Assembly: GCA_963513935.1 (NCBI GenBank)
Contig: OY740768.1
Coordinates: 72,826,877-72,890,876 of the forward strand
Source: Aphrophora alni
Taxonomy: Eukaryota > Arthropoda > Insecta > Hemiptera > Aphrophoridae
DNA length: 64,000 bases
Direction: 5' to 3'
Part shown: piece after piece, positions 37,357 through 50,124 of the stretch
Layout of the letters: each line of letters starts with the position of its first letter
How positions within the stretch are numbered: position 1 is the stretch's first letter
Notes under the pieces: model-generated
What the model saw: the letters and a program-made list of their open reading frames with translations, nothing else
Databases searched by the model: none
Told to the model about the DNA's origin: nothing
Made by a program: the position numbers and the translations under genes

Positions 37357-37610
37357 AATAAAACACAATTATTTATTTTGTAATATCCACTTTTAATTAG
37401 TCTAGCCGACCTATGGTTTCGCCTGCTAAGGCATTGACGAGGCTGTATTACAGACTGAAGAAAACAGACAAAATATTTGTTATTAGACGAAATTTTTGTC
37501 TTTTTTCTTCAGTCTGTAATACAGCCTCGTCAATGCCTTAGCAGGCGAAACCATTGGTCGGCTAGACTAATTAAAAGTGGATATTACAAAATAAATAATT
37601 GTGTTTTATT
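37357..37610. mobile_element. Foldback element 2, ~120-bp arms, PLE-like ends
   Basis: This is a 254-bp near-perfect palindrome bounded by AATAAAACAC (37357) and GTGTTTTATT (37601-37610). Matching inner blocks include GTAATATCCACTTTTAATTA with its complement, AGTCTAGCCGACC with GGTCGGCTAGACT, CGCCTGCTAAGGCATTGACG with its complement, and CTGTATTACAGACTGAAGAA with its complement. The loop is only about 10-15 bp around 37484. It shares its arm core with foldback 1 and its AGTGGATAT...GTGTTTTATT end with the PLE at 18.2 kb. If transcribed it would make a long double-stranded hairpin. Confidence 0.92.
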
Positions 37611-37826
37611 ATCTTTAAACATGGAATTCCACCAAGAACCATCGGTCTCAACAGTAATGAAAATTAAGTCATAAAATCATAGTAAGCTATATTTACTATA
37701 ATTTAGGACTTCAATCGTATTGTAGTATTATGTACGAAGGGTGTAGAACTGTACAAGTGATTATTAACTACGTAAATCTGCGTGTACGAAAAATTTTTGA
37801 AATGAGCGTAATTCTTATGTGTTTAT

Positions 37827-37848
37827 AACCTAACCTAACCTAACCTAA
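37827..37848. repeat. Interstitial telomere-type repeat (AACCT)4
   Basis: There are four tandem AACCT units with a partial fifth, which is TTAGG on the minus strand. TTAGG is the ancestral insect telomere repeat. The tract sits between foldback 2 and the TIR element and is too short to be a true telomere. Confidence 0.85.
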
Positions 37849-37949
37849 AGCCTTTAAAGTGCAGTTCAAACAGGTTTAGTCAGACGTGTTTAATTGTTTT
37901 CAAATGGGAACTATGAAAGTATGTAATGGTAAATGTTATTTGATACTCA

Positions 37950-39040
37950 TATACAGAGTGATTCTTTACGAGCCTGAAATATTTCAGAAATATATTTTAT
38001 AAGTAACCTTTTACCAATATAAAAAAAAAATTACTTTTGTACACTTTCGAAATGGTGGCCGTTTATACTGCTACTTCGATGTACTCGAAATTCATGACTT
38101 TCATGAGCTCTTTACACAGCTGTATTCAACGTTTACGGGATTGAAAATTAAACGTTCTCTTCAAAACATGTTGGAGAATTCAATATTTACATTGATCGCA
38201 TATTGATATCTAGGAAAAGTATTATCGACATCAAAATACAGAAATTATACACCAATTTTTATATCATAAATGTTGAGGTATTTATAGGAAATGTCTCAAT
38301 TTATCAATAAGTCTGTCTTTTATAAATATTCTAAACACGGTGAGTGCGAAATTTGTTAGTGATTGGAGAGAGAAAAACATTTTTGGCGGCCAAAAACTAT
38401 AGTCGTTTTTTAAAATTCTTGACAAGAATGTAATTGAAAACTTTTGCCTTTACAAAAAATTGACGTGTAACGAAATATTTTGCTCTTTTAATGACAAACA
38501 CAATGATATTTTCATTTTTACTGTAGATCAAAGGATAATCGAGATATCGATAAAAATATCAAAGTTATGATTTGTTAACTACATTAACTACAACTCTCTT
38601 TATTGTTATCCTTCTAACATGTATTCACCCAGGTATTGTAAGGTATAAATGACATCTAGGTGTTGTAGGTAGTCAATTGCAAAGATATTTTGTATTATAG
38701 CTTATAAACTACTTGGTTATGGTTTTCCTAGAATAAAATAAAAGTGTAATTATCTTTTTTTTTTAATTGTTTCTCGTAAACTGAAGTAAAGTTAACAATT
38801 TTCAAGAACTTTGGTCAAGATATTTTTTTTTAATTTACAAATTAAAATGTTTGTTTTTATGGTAAAATATTGGCTTACATACAACATTTGTAGATCAAAC
38901 CTGCACTCAATGTTTATATATTTCCAAAGTTATTGGAACTTCTTTAGACGAACACATGTTTACAGGAACCTTTTTCTTTATTTCGATGCCCTGAACCCAA
39001 AACTGATATATGTCTAACCAATAATGAATAACCCTGTATA
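37950..39040. mobile_element. Non-autonomous DNA element with TATACAG inverted termini (1.09 kb)
   Basis: The left end TATACAGAGTGATTC (37950-37964) and the right end GAATAACCCTGTATA (39026-39040) are inverted copies differing at two positions. The ends match the TACAGGGTG-type termini common in insect Tc1/mariner-like and related elements. No transposase is encoded inside. The small frame at 38811-39017 resembles nothing known. The flanks are TCA on the left and TCA(T) on the right, a possible short target duplication. Confidence 0.65.
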
Positions 39041-39540
39041 TCATTGCAAATTGTTGAAGAACAACTAAAACTGTCATTGAATGCTGAAAAAATGTGTGTT
39101 TATGTTAATTAATTAACCACAGGCTCTATTTCGGCAGTGCTACATGCTGGCGCCTGCATGATTCTTCACCTGTTCCATGCGCTACTGTATCACAAACTTT
39201 AATGACAAAGTTATTAAAACATTCTATTGAAAGGTTTAATAAATTGAACAAAAACAATGCATTAACTCTCTCAAACAATTATTTCTTAACACAATTGATA
39301 TTAGTTGCCACCTCCACTAAAAGATCTCCATTTTATTTATACGTAAGAATAAAATAATAATAATTTTACTTATTACTAAAATTTTTACCCAACTATTTCT
39401 TCCAAGAGGTAAGTTTTGTACTTTTGGAAAAAACATTTAATGTAATTGTATATTTGTTATTAAACTTTGGTTGTGCCACAAGCTAGTCTTAAGCGTAATT
39501 GTATTTCATTGAATTTTACAATTGAATGTATGTAAATGTT

Positions 39541-40020
39541 AAGGCTCATTTTCGTTTTTACCAATTATTCCTGAAAAATAATATTCTTTTACTTACGATT
39601 TGACATGCTGATTTTAAACTCCATGGACGATATGTTGGTATTTTACTTACAACTTGGCAACTAATACCTTTTATAGGATTTCTTAGAAACTAAAATCAAG
39701 CAAATTTGTTATAACTAACTTTCAGAAAATAGTCATTTTAAATTTCCTTACACCACTTATCCTCAAATATTTAGTTATCAATTTAGTCCTCAAATTTAGT
39801 TGTTTAATTAATCTTAGAGATATGACCAAAATATAGTCACTTGATGAATTTGATTAAAATCGATCCACCCGTTTGAGCTATGAATACTGCACAGACGACA
39901 GACAAACAGAAAAACCGGCATCAGTCTCAAAACTACTTTTAAGGTACTTTAAAATTGATATTTCCGTGAAGAACTCGAAATCTATTTATTTAACCCAAAT
40001 ATCTTTATGTATGTGAAAAA
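39541..40020 (+). repeat. Dispersed repeat family B, copy 2
   Basis: It begins 'aaggctcattttcg' followed by ACCAATTATTCCTGAA. The right part carries CAGACGACAGACAAACAGA (39890-39910), CTCAAAACTACTTTTAAGGT and 'gatatttccgtgaa', followed by 'gaaatctattt'. The order of blocks matches copies at 4.1, 46.1, 47.9 and 56.4 kb. A TA microsatellite follows directly. Confidence 0.6.

Positions 40021-40021
<1 letters not shown>

Positions 40022-40057
<36 letters not shown>
40022..40057. repeat. (TA)n microsatellite
   Basis: This is a pure TA run of about 18 units, at the right end of dispersed repeat B copy 2. Confidence 0.98.
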
Positions 40058-40060
<3 letters not shown>

Positions 40061-43000
40061 TTTTGTTGAGATTATCAGTTTTAACAGTAAATATCTACTA
40101 AATATTTTACCGTCTCACTTTAAATAGAGATAAAAATATGTTGATTAGTGACAAAAAATGTTGATTAATTCTGAAGTTTCGCAAGTAAGTTTCAAAGTGT
40201 AGGTAACAAAAACTGTGACAATTGTACAGTGATGAATATAATATAAATTTCTCTTCAAATAATATGAAGAGTACGACCTTTATATTGGCCGCAAGTTAAT
40301 GTTCTTACAAAATGTATATTTTCGAAATATTAACAAAGTTAAAGTTTGGCAGCGATCGGAGAGAACAAACTTTTTTTAGCCAAAGGTTTTTAAAACTAGT
40401 GCTGCTTTCGAATTTTTAAAAATTCAAACCTTTTGTACTGATTAGAGAAAAAAAATTTTTAAATTAAAAAACTTCTCCTTTATATATTTTAAATATAAGT
40501 AAAAAAATTGCTCATTTTGTTTTAGTCGAAACTCATGGTTTTCATTAAGTGTCTGCTTCCCTATCAAATCTGGACCGTTGATTGAATAATGATGAATATA
40601 CACGGCATTCTGTTCAGAAAATAAAAATAATATCTATATTAGTCGCATATATTAGGGTATATCGGAAAACGTTTCTAACTAGATTCAAAGTACAGTTTTT
40701 GTATTAAAATTTTAAACCGATAATGGTTGAAATCGTATCAAATTCCGACAAAATATACATTTTGAAAATATTATTACATAATGTAGTGATAGTGAATAAA
40801 TAGTGAATCACACAATTTGATAGTGATTGTGAAAAAAAGGCTGTTTCTTCGACGATAAAAATAGTGTAGATTTGAAATTTACAACCTCCCCCCTCTATAT
40901 TATTTTAATGTTTAATTTGATTTATTTCACAGAAATCGGACTATTGGATTTTATGCTATCGTGGTTTAAGTGGAAAAGAGTTTGTAGGTATTTCAGAGAT
41001 GCCTTTTAAAATTTAAAATGGGAATGTAAATCGTATCTCATCTTTTAATGGTTTTTTTTTTCAGCAAATGACTCTTCCATTCCAGAACTAAGCTCAACTT
41101 TCCAGGTGATAACAACACAAAATTCCTTCCCTTAATTGATTTCAATCCTCGGAAAAAACATTAATAACAAAATTAATAATCAGCGACCGTATCGACACAA
41201 CTAGTGTGAATACAGCACACGCGCGTGTACAGGCAGGTGTGCTAACGCCGCATGACTTATCCCACTAAATCACTGCTCACAAATACATTGGTATCCACTT
41301 TCAGATTACAACCCAGCCGCTAGAGTGTGGGGTAACTGTAAGGATACCATCAAGAATCGATATTGCCATCTCATTAACCGAGCCACTTTAGAATCTGAGG
41401 CAACACTTAGCTTTAATATAGAATTGAAATCTTAATATACAACACATAACTCTGATTCTGTTTTTTTATCTATTAGTGCATTAATTTGTACAGTACTTAA
41501 GTTCGGTGATTTTTAATGAATTTGTTTTATTTCTTATAACTTTTATATCGTATTTCATTTCAAGAAAACATTAAAAAAATTATATGGCTAACGTAACTAA
41601 ATGTAACCTTATGTTCGAAAGTTGTTCTAGAACCTGTATGAGCCGAATTTCTAATAAATAAAATTCTGTAGCGTAGCCATCGATTAGTCTAGTGGCCGAT
41701 TCCCCTCCCCCTTCTCCAGCCATCAGTACTACTTGCATTCAAATTCAGTTGAGATCAGTTAGGTAAATGAAATGGGTGATTTATTTTAACATGTTAGGAT
41801 ATATCTCACTTTCGAACATTCTAGTTACTACAATGGATAATTTAATTACATCTGACGTGCTGGGTAATAACTAATAATAATAGACTAGTAATTAAACTTT
41901 CAATAAGTGATAGGCCTATACTGAAAAGCCAAAATAAAAATGGGAAAACGTAGGTTAGGTTTGACGATTTTCGTGGGATTTATAACCAGTGTTAAAAAAC
42001 TAGACACTTTGGAATAAATCAGTTTTCAAACAAAACTGCACAATTTTGAGTTAATCAATACTAATGGTTTTACAGCGGTCGCAAGTAGAACACTAAATAT
42101 ATCTGAAATAAATATAAGAAAACCATTAATTTGAATGAATGAAATGTGGGTATACATTTCACTGTGATACAACCTTACTCGCCTTGCACTCTCGCTTGTT
42201 GTAAGAAAGGTTTCTGGTCCAATACCTACTGAAACCTAAAAGTTACGGTTTCAATCTAGTATACGGATCTAAGATTGGTAGAGAAGGCTAGATGTCCTAA
42301 CTAGATTACCCTACTAAAAACAAAACCATCTAACAGGACCTAGACACTTTTTTAATAAATTGATTACTTCTAAAACTAATAATTAAAAATACAAATTATT
42401 CTATAGTTTCTTTTTAAATAATCAAAGTGTTTTTAATTGATTAACCTTATGTCAACTTTAAGTACGACAGATGAAAAATCCAAAGTTTATGTCTCTTATT
42501 ATTTTTTAACCCGTACATCTCAGGTTGCCTTATTTAGAAGTATACAAAGCGATTGAACCTCTCTATACTTATTACCTTATTGGACTCTCTGGTTACTGGC
42601 CTAAATAAAATGTTAAATTCATCTTGAGTTCATCGTTAACGTTACTAATTACCGAGATAAAGAGTAATGGTCATTTCCTTTTAATAAAAAACGTGAACAA
42701 GATACAAAATAACAACGATGTTGCTTTAAAACAGCATCTAATAATGTTAAGACATCAACAATCTAATTAAATAGACGAACCCTTAAAACTATTCAAATGT
42801 TTTATAATTCCTTTACTTTTCTGGTAAATGTATTAGTAAATGGTTTTTTTTTAAATCCAATATTTACCTTTTTTAAATCAGTCAAAGTGACTTCTTTTTT
42901 ACGTCTCTATGGGCAGTTTCGAAGTACGTGCTTCATCTTCAGACAATTATTTCCTTCTTCAGATAGGTCGTACACATTAATAACACTACACAGAGAACGA

Positions 43001-44330
43001 ACACGAACACATAAACACTAAATAACATTATGCAATACATATTTGGTATGCACCAAGGTCGAAAGGCAACTCCCGGTCTCGTGATTATCCAAACCCAACA
43101 ATATTGGAGATACCATTATAATAAATATTTTAATTAAGACGAAAACGAAAAGTATATGTTAAGAGAATTTAAGTTGGTCGTTAAAATTAGGTGTTCGATT
43201 TTGAAGGCTTTATAAATTTCGTATTTCTCAACAGCATTCATTTTCCCCCCTTTGTTACATACATGCAATGGTTTGAGGTTCGATCCATGAAGTTGTGATC
43301 AGAAAAATATTCATAGATTTTTTTTTAAAAGTAAATATTACAATTTTATACAATTTGTGACTCGGATGCCTCAAATATGAATATAAAAAAATAAATTTTA
43401 ATCCTTAAAAAGATCCCCTCTGCTCTTCAATTAACCATACTAATTAAACAATCAATTCTTGTATGTTTTTAATTTTATTTTGAAATATTTCGAATGGTTT
43501 TCCTTTCGTTCGTGTGCAGGAAAAAGAATTAGCTAGGTCTCGACTTTGGGCAAAATCACTTTGGTGGTTAAGTAAACGCAATGTTAAACTAAAACATTGG
43601 CCCTTCTAAGAACCAAAAGAAAGTTTCATATTGACTTATTTCAATGTTATGCTCACTTTCTTCTCTCGGCTGTAAGAAACTACTATTTATAATAACATAA
43701 ACAATTGTATCTTCAACAGATTAGTTGAATTTAAAGTTTTCGAGAGCGAGAGAAAATAGAAAAATATTTAGTTATTTAGAACCTTAGTAAAACTCATTTA
43801 GATGGTTCAATAGCCTGATAGATTTCTACGAACTAATAAAAGGGGTACATTTATAATTCTAATAAAAAAGCTATTTAGAATGCAGCAATACAAGAATTGA
43901 TTTTAACCACCCCCACGCCCTTGTGCTACGGTTGTGAATTGTTTAGGTCACCCAATGCGATAAAATACGAATTACATGTACCTACCTGTTATCGGAAACA
44001 GAAAGTAATAGCTAAAAATAAATAAGTTATCTTTATAATTTATCTTTAGCATACTGCAATTTGTCGAACTATATGTCTTAGTGGTGAAAAGTTATTATTT
44101 TTAATGCGTGTTCTATGTGTTTAGTGCTTCCACCATAACCGATTATTCATAAAAAATATATATATTAAAGTGTTGCTTCAAACTATACTGAAAAAATGAT
44201 CATTTAGCTTTCTTTTGTTATTGATTTTTATTTAATATGCTTCTGTTACGTCTTACATTAATAATCTTGGTGATTGTGATTTAATACTACTTTTTTTGAA
44301 ATAACATTCTAATATTAATAGGTAAACCCA
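40058..44330. other. Unassigned DNA
   Basis: No gene or element was recognised. A perfect 12-bp palindrome ACACGCGCGTGT lies at 41217-41228, in a locally GC-richer 41080-41420 stretch that could be regulatory. B-box-like GGTTCGATCC at 43278 does not fold into a tRNA. Confidence 0.5.
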
Positions 44331-44686
44331 ATTGTCAAAAACTAAAAAAATCACGCATTCATTCGTATATATTGGGGTGCTAAAAAGTCCGGAGACGGTT
44401 AAACAACTGTTTAATGAAATTTTATGTTCAGCTTTCGGTTGTTTGAAATTATCATTTTATGTATTCTGCAGTCATTTTCTTCCCAGGGGCGACGGCCTGC
44501 TGGAGGTCGGAAATGAAAGTTTAAATGTGACTATGGATCGAGTTGCACATCAAATTAAATTCTTGTTTTACATTTCAAAATTTGGTCTTGAATGAACGAC
44601 TTGCTTACTTGAGATCTGAAAATACGATAACCGAAGGTCTAACCATTTCCTACTCTACAAGTGTAAGGAACGTTGAGAAAAGCCTT

Positions 44687-44908
44687 GCATTCTCTCCTGA
44701 TTTGTCCCCTCTACCTCTCTAGAATATGTCTTTTGGGAGAACGAAGCCTCAAGACTTCGAAAACATTAAACTCAGTATTGTCCAAGATGCTGGGCGTATT
44801 CCACGGGTTGATTTAAACAAGTCGGTGTCATCGTTCTATCATTGGTTGGGATACTGTCAACAAACTGAAGACAAACAATTTGAACATTTGCTATCACTTT
44901 TTTGGTAA
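44687..44908 (+). pseudogene. mariner/IS630-type transposase C-terminal relic
   Basis: The frame from 44687 reads AFSPDLSPLPL, a stop, then MSFGRTKPQDFENIKLSIVQ, DAGRIPRVDLNKSVSSFYHW and QTEDKQFEHLL. SPDLSPL with the later KPQD...L and final FEHLL is the classic end of Tc1/mariner-related transposases (SPDLTPLD..LWG ... HFEHLL). One in-frame TAG and loss of the YFLWG block mark it as dead. A possible left terminus, TTGGGGTGCTAAAAAGTCC, is at 44373. No right terminus was found. Confidence 0.75.
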
Positions 44909-46084
44909 GTGTTTTTCTGTAATAATCTTTCACTAACAAAAATATTTAAATAAAAGTTATAGAGAATAATGCATCAAAGTTTGATTATTTTAAAATTTAG
45001 AATCTTAACTTTACCTAAAACCTCGGTTCTGCATTAGACAAACTCAGTTATTTCCAAACCATTGCAGATTGAGATGTAAACGATTTTAGATTCAGTTAAA
45101 AACAATGTAAACCAGGCAATAAATGGAAAGTGTTCATACTCTACAAGTATTTATAATATAAATTTAAGACCGTATGTATGGAGGAGAGAAAGTCAGTGCA
45201 ATATTTTTGTGAGTTTAAGAAAGTATATACATACATCGAACACGGTCCGTTACGGATTTTTGTCATGACGACGCGTAACAGGACAATCTGGCGTAATGCG
45301 TTCGGATTTTGATAATGCTGTCAAATCTCCATGCAAAATGTATAGTACTTTATCGTGCCAAAACAAGTTTTCACTTCAAAAACGAATCTTGGTTTCTGTT
45401 TCTTTTAACTCGATTTAATCAAATACGGTTTAGCTTAGGACAAGTTTATGATACAAACGAAGCAAGTGTAGATTCTACTTTTTTTTATTAATTTTCACAA
45501 ATTAACTGTCAAAGGAACACTTCTATAACAACTTTCCTCCCATAAGAAACACTTCAAATAAAATCAGTAATAAGGATTTTTCCTTTGTCACATGGTGACA
45601 AATAATACTTTTAGTTAGTATTAGTTTAGTGCATTATTTGTGCACAGCTAATTTATTGATGTTTTGAAACAATTATCTACATCAGGTTATAATATAAAAT
45701 CTACACTTCATCATAGTTACTATATTAGTTCTCCCAAACACCCTCATTTTGAAATGTCGAGCACACCTTGCTATTACATTTTTAAAATACATTAGGTAAC
45801 GAACTTTCCTACTAGATATATAAAGTACAACGTCGTCATTACAACGTTTTCCTTATTACTGTCAAACGCAATCACACGTTTTATAAAACATCATCAACAT
45901 GAAAGAGAAGTGATGTTTTAACAATGAACTGTAATTAATTGATATAAGTTGGTTATTACTTCTTGTGTGTTTTATTTTCAAACTGGACTTTATTATTTGA
46001 ACGAAAAGGGTTTAAATCGAAAGGTATTTAAGGTTGTATTTAGAAGTCTATTTAATTGAGCATCACATTTTTTTCACATTTAGT

Positions 46085-46540
46085 AGAACCCGACAATTAT
46101 TCCTGAATTGTCCATTTCTGTTACTTGCTATTTATTAATCACTTTGTTATCAATTTAATTTCAAGAAAATTAGAAATAAATCTGTAGAGACCAACGATTT
46201 GTTTGGGTTATACAAATTAGTAAATGTATTTCAAATTCATATGCGTCGTTTTTTTTATAACATCAGAACTTAAGTTTTAGTCTAATGGAAACGATTCCTA
46301 AATTTTAAGAAATCAATTAAAATTAAATTTACCTAAATACGCCCACGCAGAAAACTTAAAATTGCTCCACTTCTTTTGAGCTATACTACTCACTCCACAG
46401 ATGACAGACAGATTGACGGACAGACAATATTCCACTTTGTTTGGCTAAGAAGTATTTTCATGAAAATCGTGAGACATATTTATTGATCCATCACATTGGG
46501 ATTTCTATACTACGTATATATACGAGAAAGTAAAAGGTAT
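46085..46540 (+). repeat. Dispersed repeat family B, copy 3
   Basis: The left block is GACAATTATTCCTGAATT. The right part has ACAGATGACAGACAGATTGA (46396 onward), 'aagtattttcatgaaaatcg' and 'ccatcacattgggatt', then GTATATATACGAG. It has the same order and orientation as the other copies. Confidence 0.55.
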
Positions 46541-47520
46541 CCGAAGAACTAAATAAAGAAATATACAAAAATAATTTTAAGAACTAACACTAAAAATGAT
46601 ATAGAGTTCTAAGTGTCTAAGTGTCTAACAACTACATATGAGATTAGAATTTAGAAAATACTTTTTTTAAACATAGGTATACAAAATTAATTTTCATCCT
46701 CATATAGGTACCCTAAAATGTTATTTACAGATGTTTCAATAATTTAGCTAAATGATCGATTCATTTCCAAAATGATGAACGACATTTTCTGGTAAGACAA
46801 AAATTAAATGTATTTGTAAGAAACTAAGTTCTCCACTCAACGAACCATATTACTTTGTCGAAAATATTTTTAGCGACGCAAATTGTTTTGCCTGTACTTT
46901 AAAGCGTCATTACAACTTTATATTTATACATAATATCTATCCTACACAAGATGATAAACATGTCAAAATAAATGTGAACAACACGTTTTAAAATAAATGA
47001 ATTGGGCAGGGACGTCTACTCCCACCAAATTTAAAATTAATCTTATGGTTTTTATATTGAAATAATCCCCCCCCCCTACCAACAATATTTTTGCAAGCGA
47101 AGGAGGATAAGGACATTTAATGAACATTTTACAATCGTCCTAATCCTAAGATATTACATATATCCAACAAGATTAAATAAACGCAGAAACTGAAAACTAT
47201 GCAGTAACTTTATCGTACGCTCCGTCAATAGATCTAAAATATTTATTTATGTATTAAGAGAAGGTCTTCATCCCACGAGAGAAAAAGTTAGTGTCCAGTG
47301 GTAATTTCTCAAGAGGGATAAAAACACTTTAAACTTGAATTACATATCAAATTCAAATTATACGTTATATTTCCCGAAATTTCAATTATTTTTAGATTAT
47401 GTGAAAACTAATCAAAATATAGGTTGATATGTTACAGAACACTCAAATCGTGTTCCTACATTGTATTGAACAACTGTGCCTATAAATCCATTTGAGGTTA
47501 TCTGAGTCTGTTTATCGTTC

Positions 47521-47545
47521 AGGGAGCGGGCGGCGCGCGGCTTTA
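47521..47545. other. Short CpG/GC-rich patch
   Basis: The sequence GGGAGCGGGCGGCGCGCGGC (47522-47541) is almost all G and C with five CpGs, inside DNA that is otherwise strongly AT. It could be a protein-binding cluster or part of a GC-rich element end. Confidence 0.4.
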
Positions 47546-47877
47546 AATAAACCTTAATCAGCTAGTTTATTTAGCTTACGATAAAAAAATCACATTTAAT
47601 CAATGTCAATTTGCGTACAATACAATTTCTTAGTCGTAAATGAACACTTCAGACACAGTTGTAGGAAAATAATATTTCTCGCTTTCTAATTTTCTTTATT
47701 AATGAGTTTTTTTGTTTATGAACTTTTTAAGAAAAATAATTAAGACAATTTGACAATAAATTTTATTATTTGGTCCTTCATTGCCAACTTTTTGTAGACA
47801 AAAATTGTTTTTATTATTTTTAAAAATATTTAAATATTGAGTAAGCTTCCCTCGTTGTTTATTGACGTGGGAAATAT

Positions 47878-48360
47878 TCATTTTGTCCTTAGCCAATTAT
47901 TCCTGAACTTTAATTTTCATATACTAGTTATATTCACCAATCTCCACATTTCATAAAAATTTAAAAGAAATCAGTCAAACCGATTTTTAAAATTTTAATT
48001 TTTTTATAATATGTATACGAAGGATTTTTTCGCTTTTTAGATAACTTATGAATTAGGATTTTTGAGAGCATTAACATGGGTAGTTCAATCAAAATAGAAG
48101 CTACAAGTTCGTTTGAGAGGATTATTAAAAAAATCGATATTTTTAGTTTAAGTTTTATATACCCCAAAACGTTAGAGGGGAAAATCTAAAAGCCTAGAGA
48201 GACAATAAAATATACCAAATTTTATAAAAATGTTTGAGCTGTACTAAAAACCACTTCGTTAGGTGCAAGGAATCTCAAAACTAATATTTCCGCTGAATTA
48301 AAACTCGACATTTAATTTTTGACCTCACAGAACTTTCACACAAAAACTATGTATATATAA
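47878..48360 (+). repeat. Dispersed repeat family B, copy 4
   Basis: The left block is GCCAATTATTCCTGAA, following 'ttcattttg'. The right part has 'tctcaaaactaatatttccg', followed by a 'gacatttaatttttgacctc' block and 'ctatgtatatata'. The GACAGAC stretch seen in other copies is lost. Minus-strand frames over it are not conserved in other copies. Confidence 0.5.
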
Positions 48361-50124
48361 AAAAAGTAGTAATTAATTAAAATTCCAAAGATTCCAAACT
48401 TTTGAATTTGTTAATGATTAGTTGGACTCTTCTTACTGAAATATATATAACCGAATTTTAAATCCGATAATTTAGGGAGAAACCATAAAATTCAACTTGT
48501 GAAACATGTTCAATGAAATGTGTGCTGTTTCATAGGTTTGCTTTTATTTTCAAATTGTATAGTATTGCTTTTGTTTAATATATGACTATTATGTTCAGAG
48601 ATATTTTTGAATTCAGCATCTTCTATGATTATCTGGAAAATATCTGCGAAATTTAATTTTAACAGGATCAATCCTGTAGAGAAGAGTTTCAAGAGTAACA
48701 GTAAAAGCCAGTGAAATTAAATTACTACATTTAGTAGTTCTTTACGTTTAGCTATTTTTGAGTAATTCTTTTGACATAAATGAAGATGACAAATTCTTTC
48801 AAGTTCAAAAGGATTTCTTTTTAGGTCGTTCGACGGATAAATTACCTGGTAAATGAGTTTGAGAGCATAACTCATTAATATTTTCCTACATTATTTCAAA
48901 CAAAAATACTGCTAAGTCCAAATCATCAAATTTAAGAATTTAAGAGAAATTAAAGGCAAATTAATTAGGAATCAAAAAAATATGAATGATCATGAGAGAG
49001 GTGGAGGGTTCATTAAATTATAAACTTTGGGAACTAAATATTATTCTTTTCTGAACATAAAACACAAAATCAAATAATGATAAATTATACTCTTAATACT
49101 GCCCACATATATTACGGTTACAATGGAAAGCTTTAATAAAATACATAGATTATATTACATATAAAAACACATGTACCTGGAATGAATAATAACTTCTCTA
49201 TCATAAAAAAAACCTGTAGAATTTGACTAATCAAACGCGCCAATCTATTTACAGTGTGTAATTATGACATAGTTACCTGTAATAACAGATAGTTACAGGT
49301 CATTTTTTACATTTATGCTGTGTATGGCCTAGGCAAAATCTTGGTTCTGGAGGCGTAGTCAGGAGGTTAAACATAAATCCATTTTTGTCCTGCATCCTAA
49401 ATCTGACTTATAACCCCCTAAATGAATGTCTCTATTGTCGAGATCTAAGTAAATCACTGTCTTCCTTTTTCATATCAGAAAACAGCAGATTCACACCATT
49501 TCAACTAAATCTTCAGGCCCATTTCAAGATAAAATATACAAATATATAATTGTTTATTAAATAGTATGTGATTTATTAGAGCTTCTGAGTAAATTTGTTT
49601 TACATTTTAGAAAATGATCAATTTAATTAACACGTATCGCATAATCAATCTAAGTGTGACTTTCAGTGACTCTAAATTGAGAAAACAAGTGACCATGAAA
49701 ATAATTTAATGTGAAACGTTTTGTTAAAATATAGAAGGATCGAATTTTGAAAGTCATTTTATTTATACGTCTAAATGAGTTTTCATAAATTATTCGTCCA
49801 TAATTATTGATTTTTCAAATAAATCTATATTCATATCTCCAATAATAATCATATTTTAAAAGTTATTTGTTTGCTCAATATATCTATCAAATTCATTGTT
49901 CAATTCTTGTTTGTTAATCTGTGTAGCCTATACATAGCCAAAAGTACAATTTCTTAATTCAAACATTTAATTTCAATGAACTACATCACAAGTAAAAAAC
50001 GCCAGCCAACCCTTTTTTTAGATTAAAATTTTCACTGTATAAAGAATAAAACTGTTTTATAACTCTCATGACAAATTTGAGTAATACTAAATCCATTGAT
50101 ATTGAATAAATCCATCTTATTTCT

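Noticed and set aside
43271..43300. tRNA-like B box GGTTCGATCC
   Set aside because: The flanking bases do not form a T-arm stem and no matching A box or acceptor stem lies upstream.
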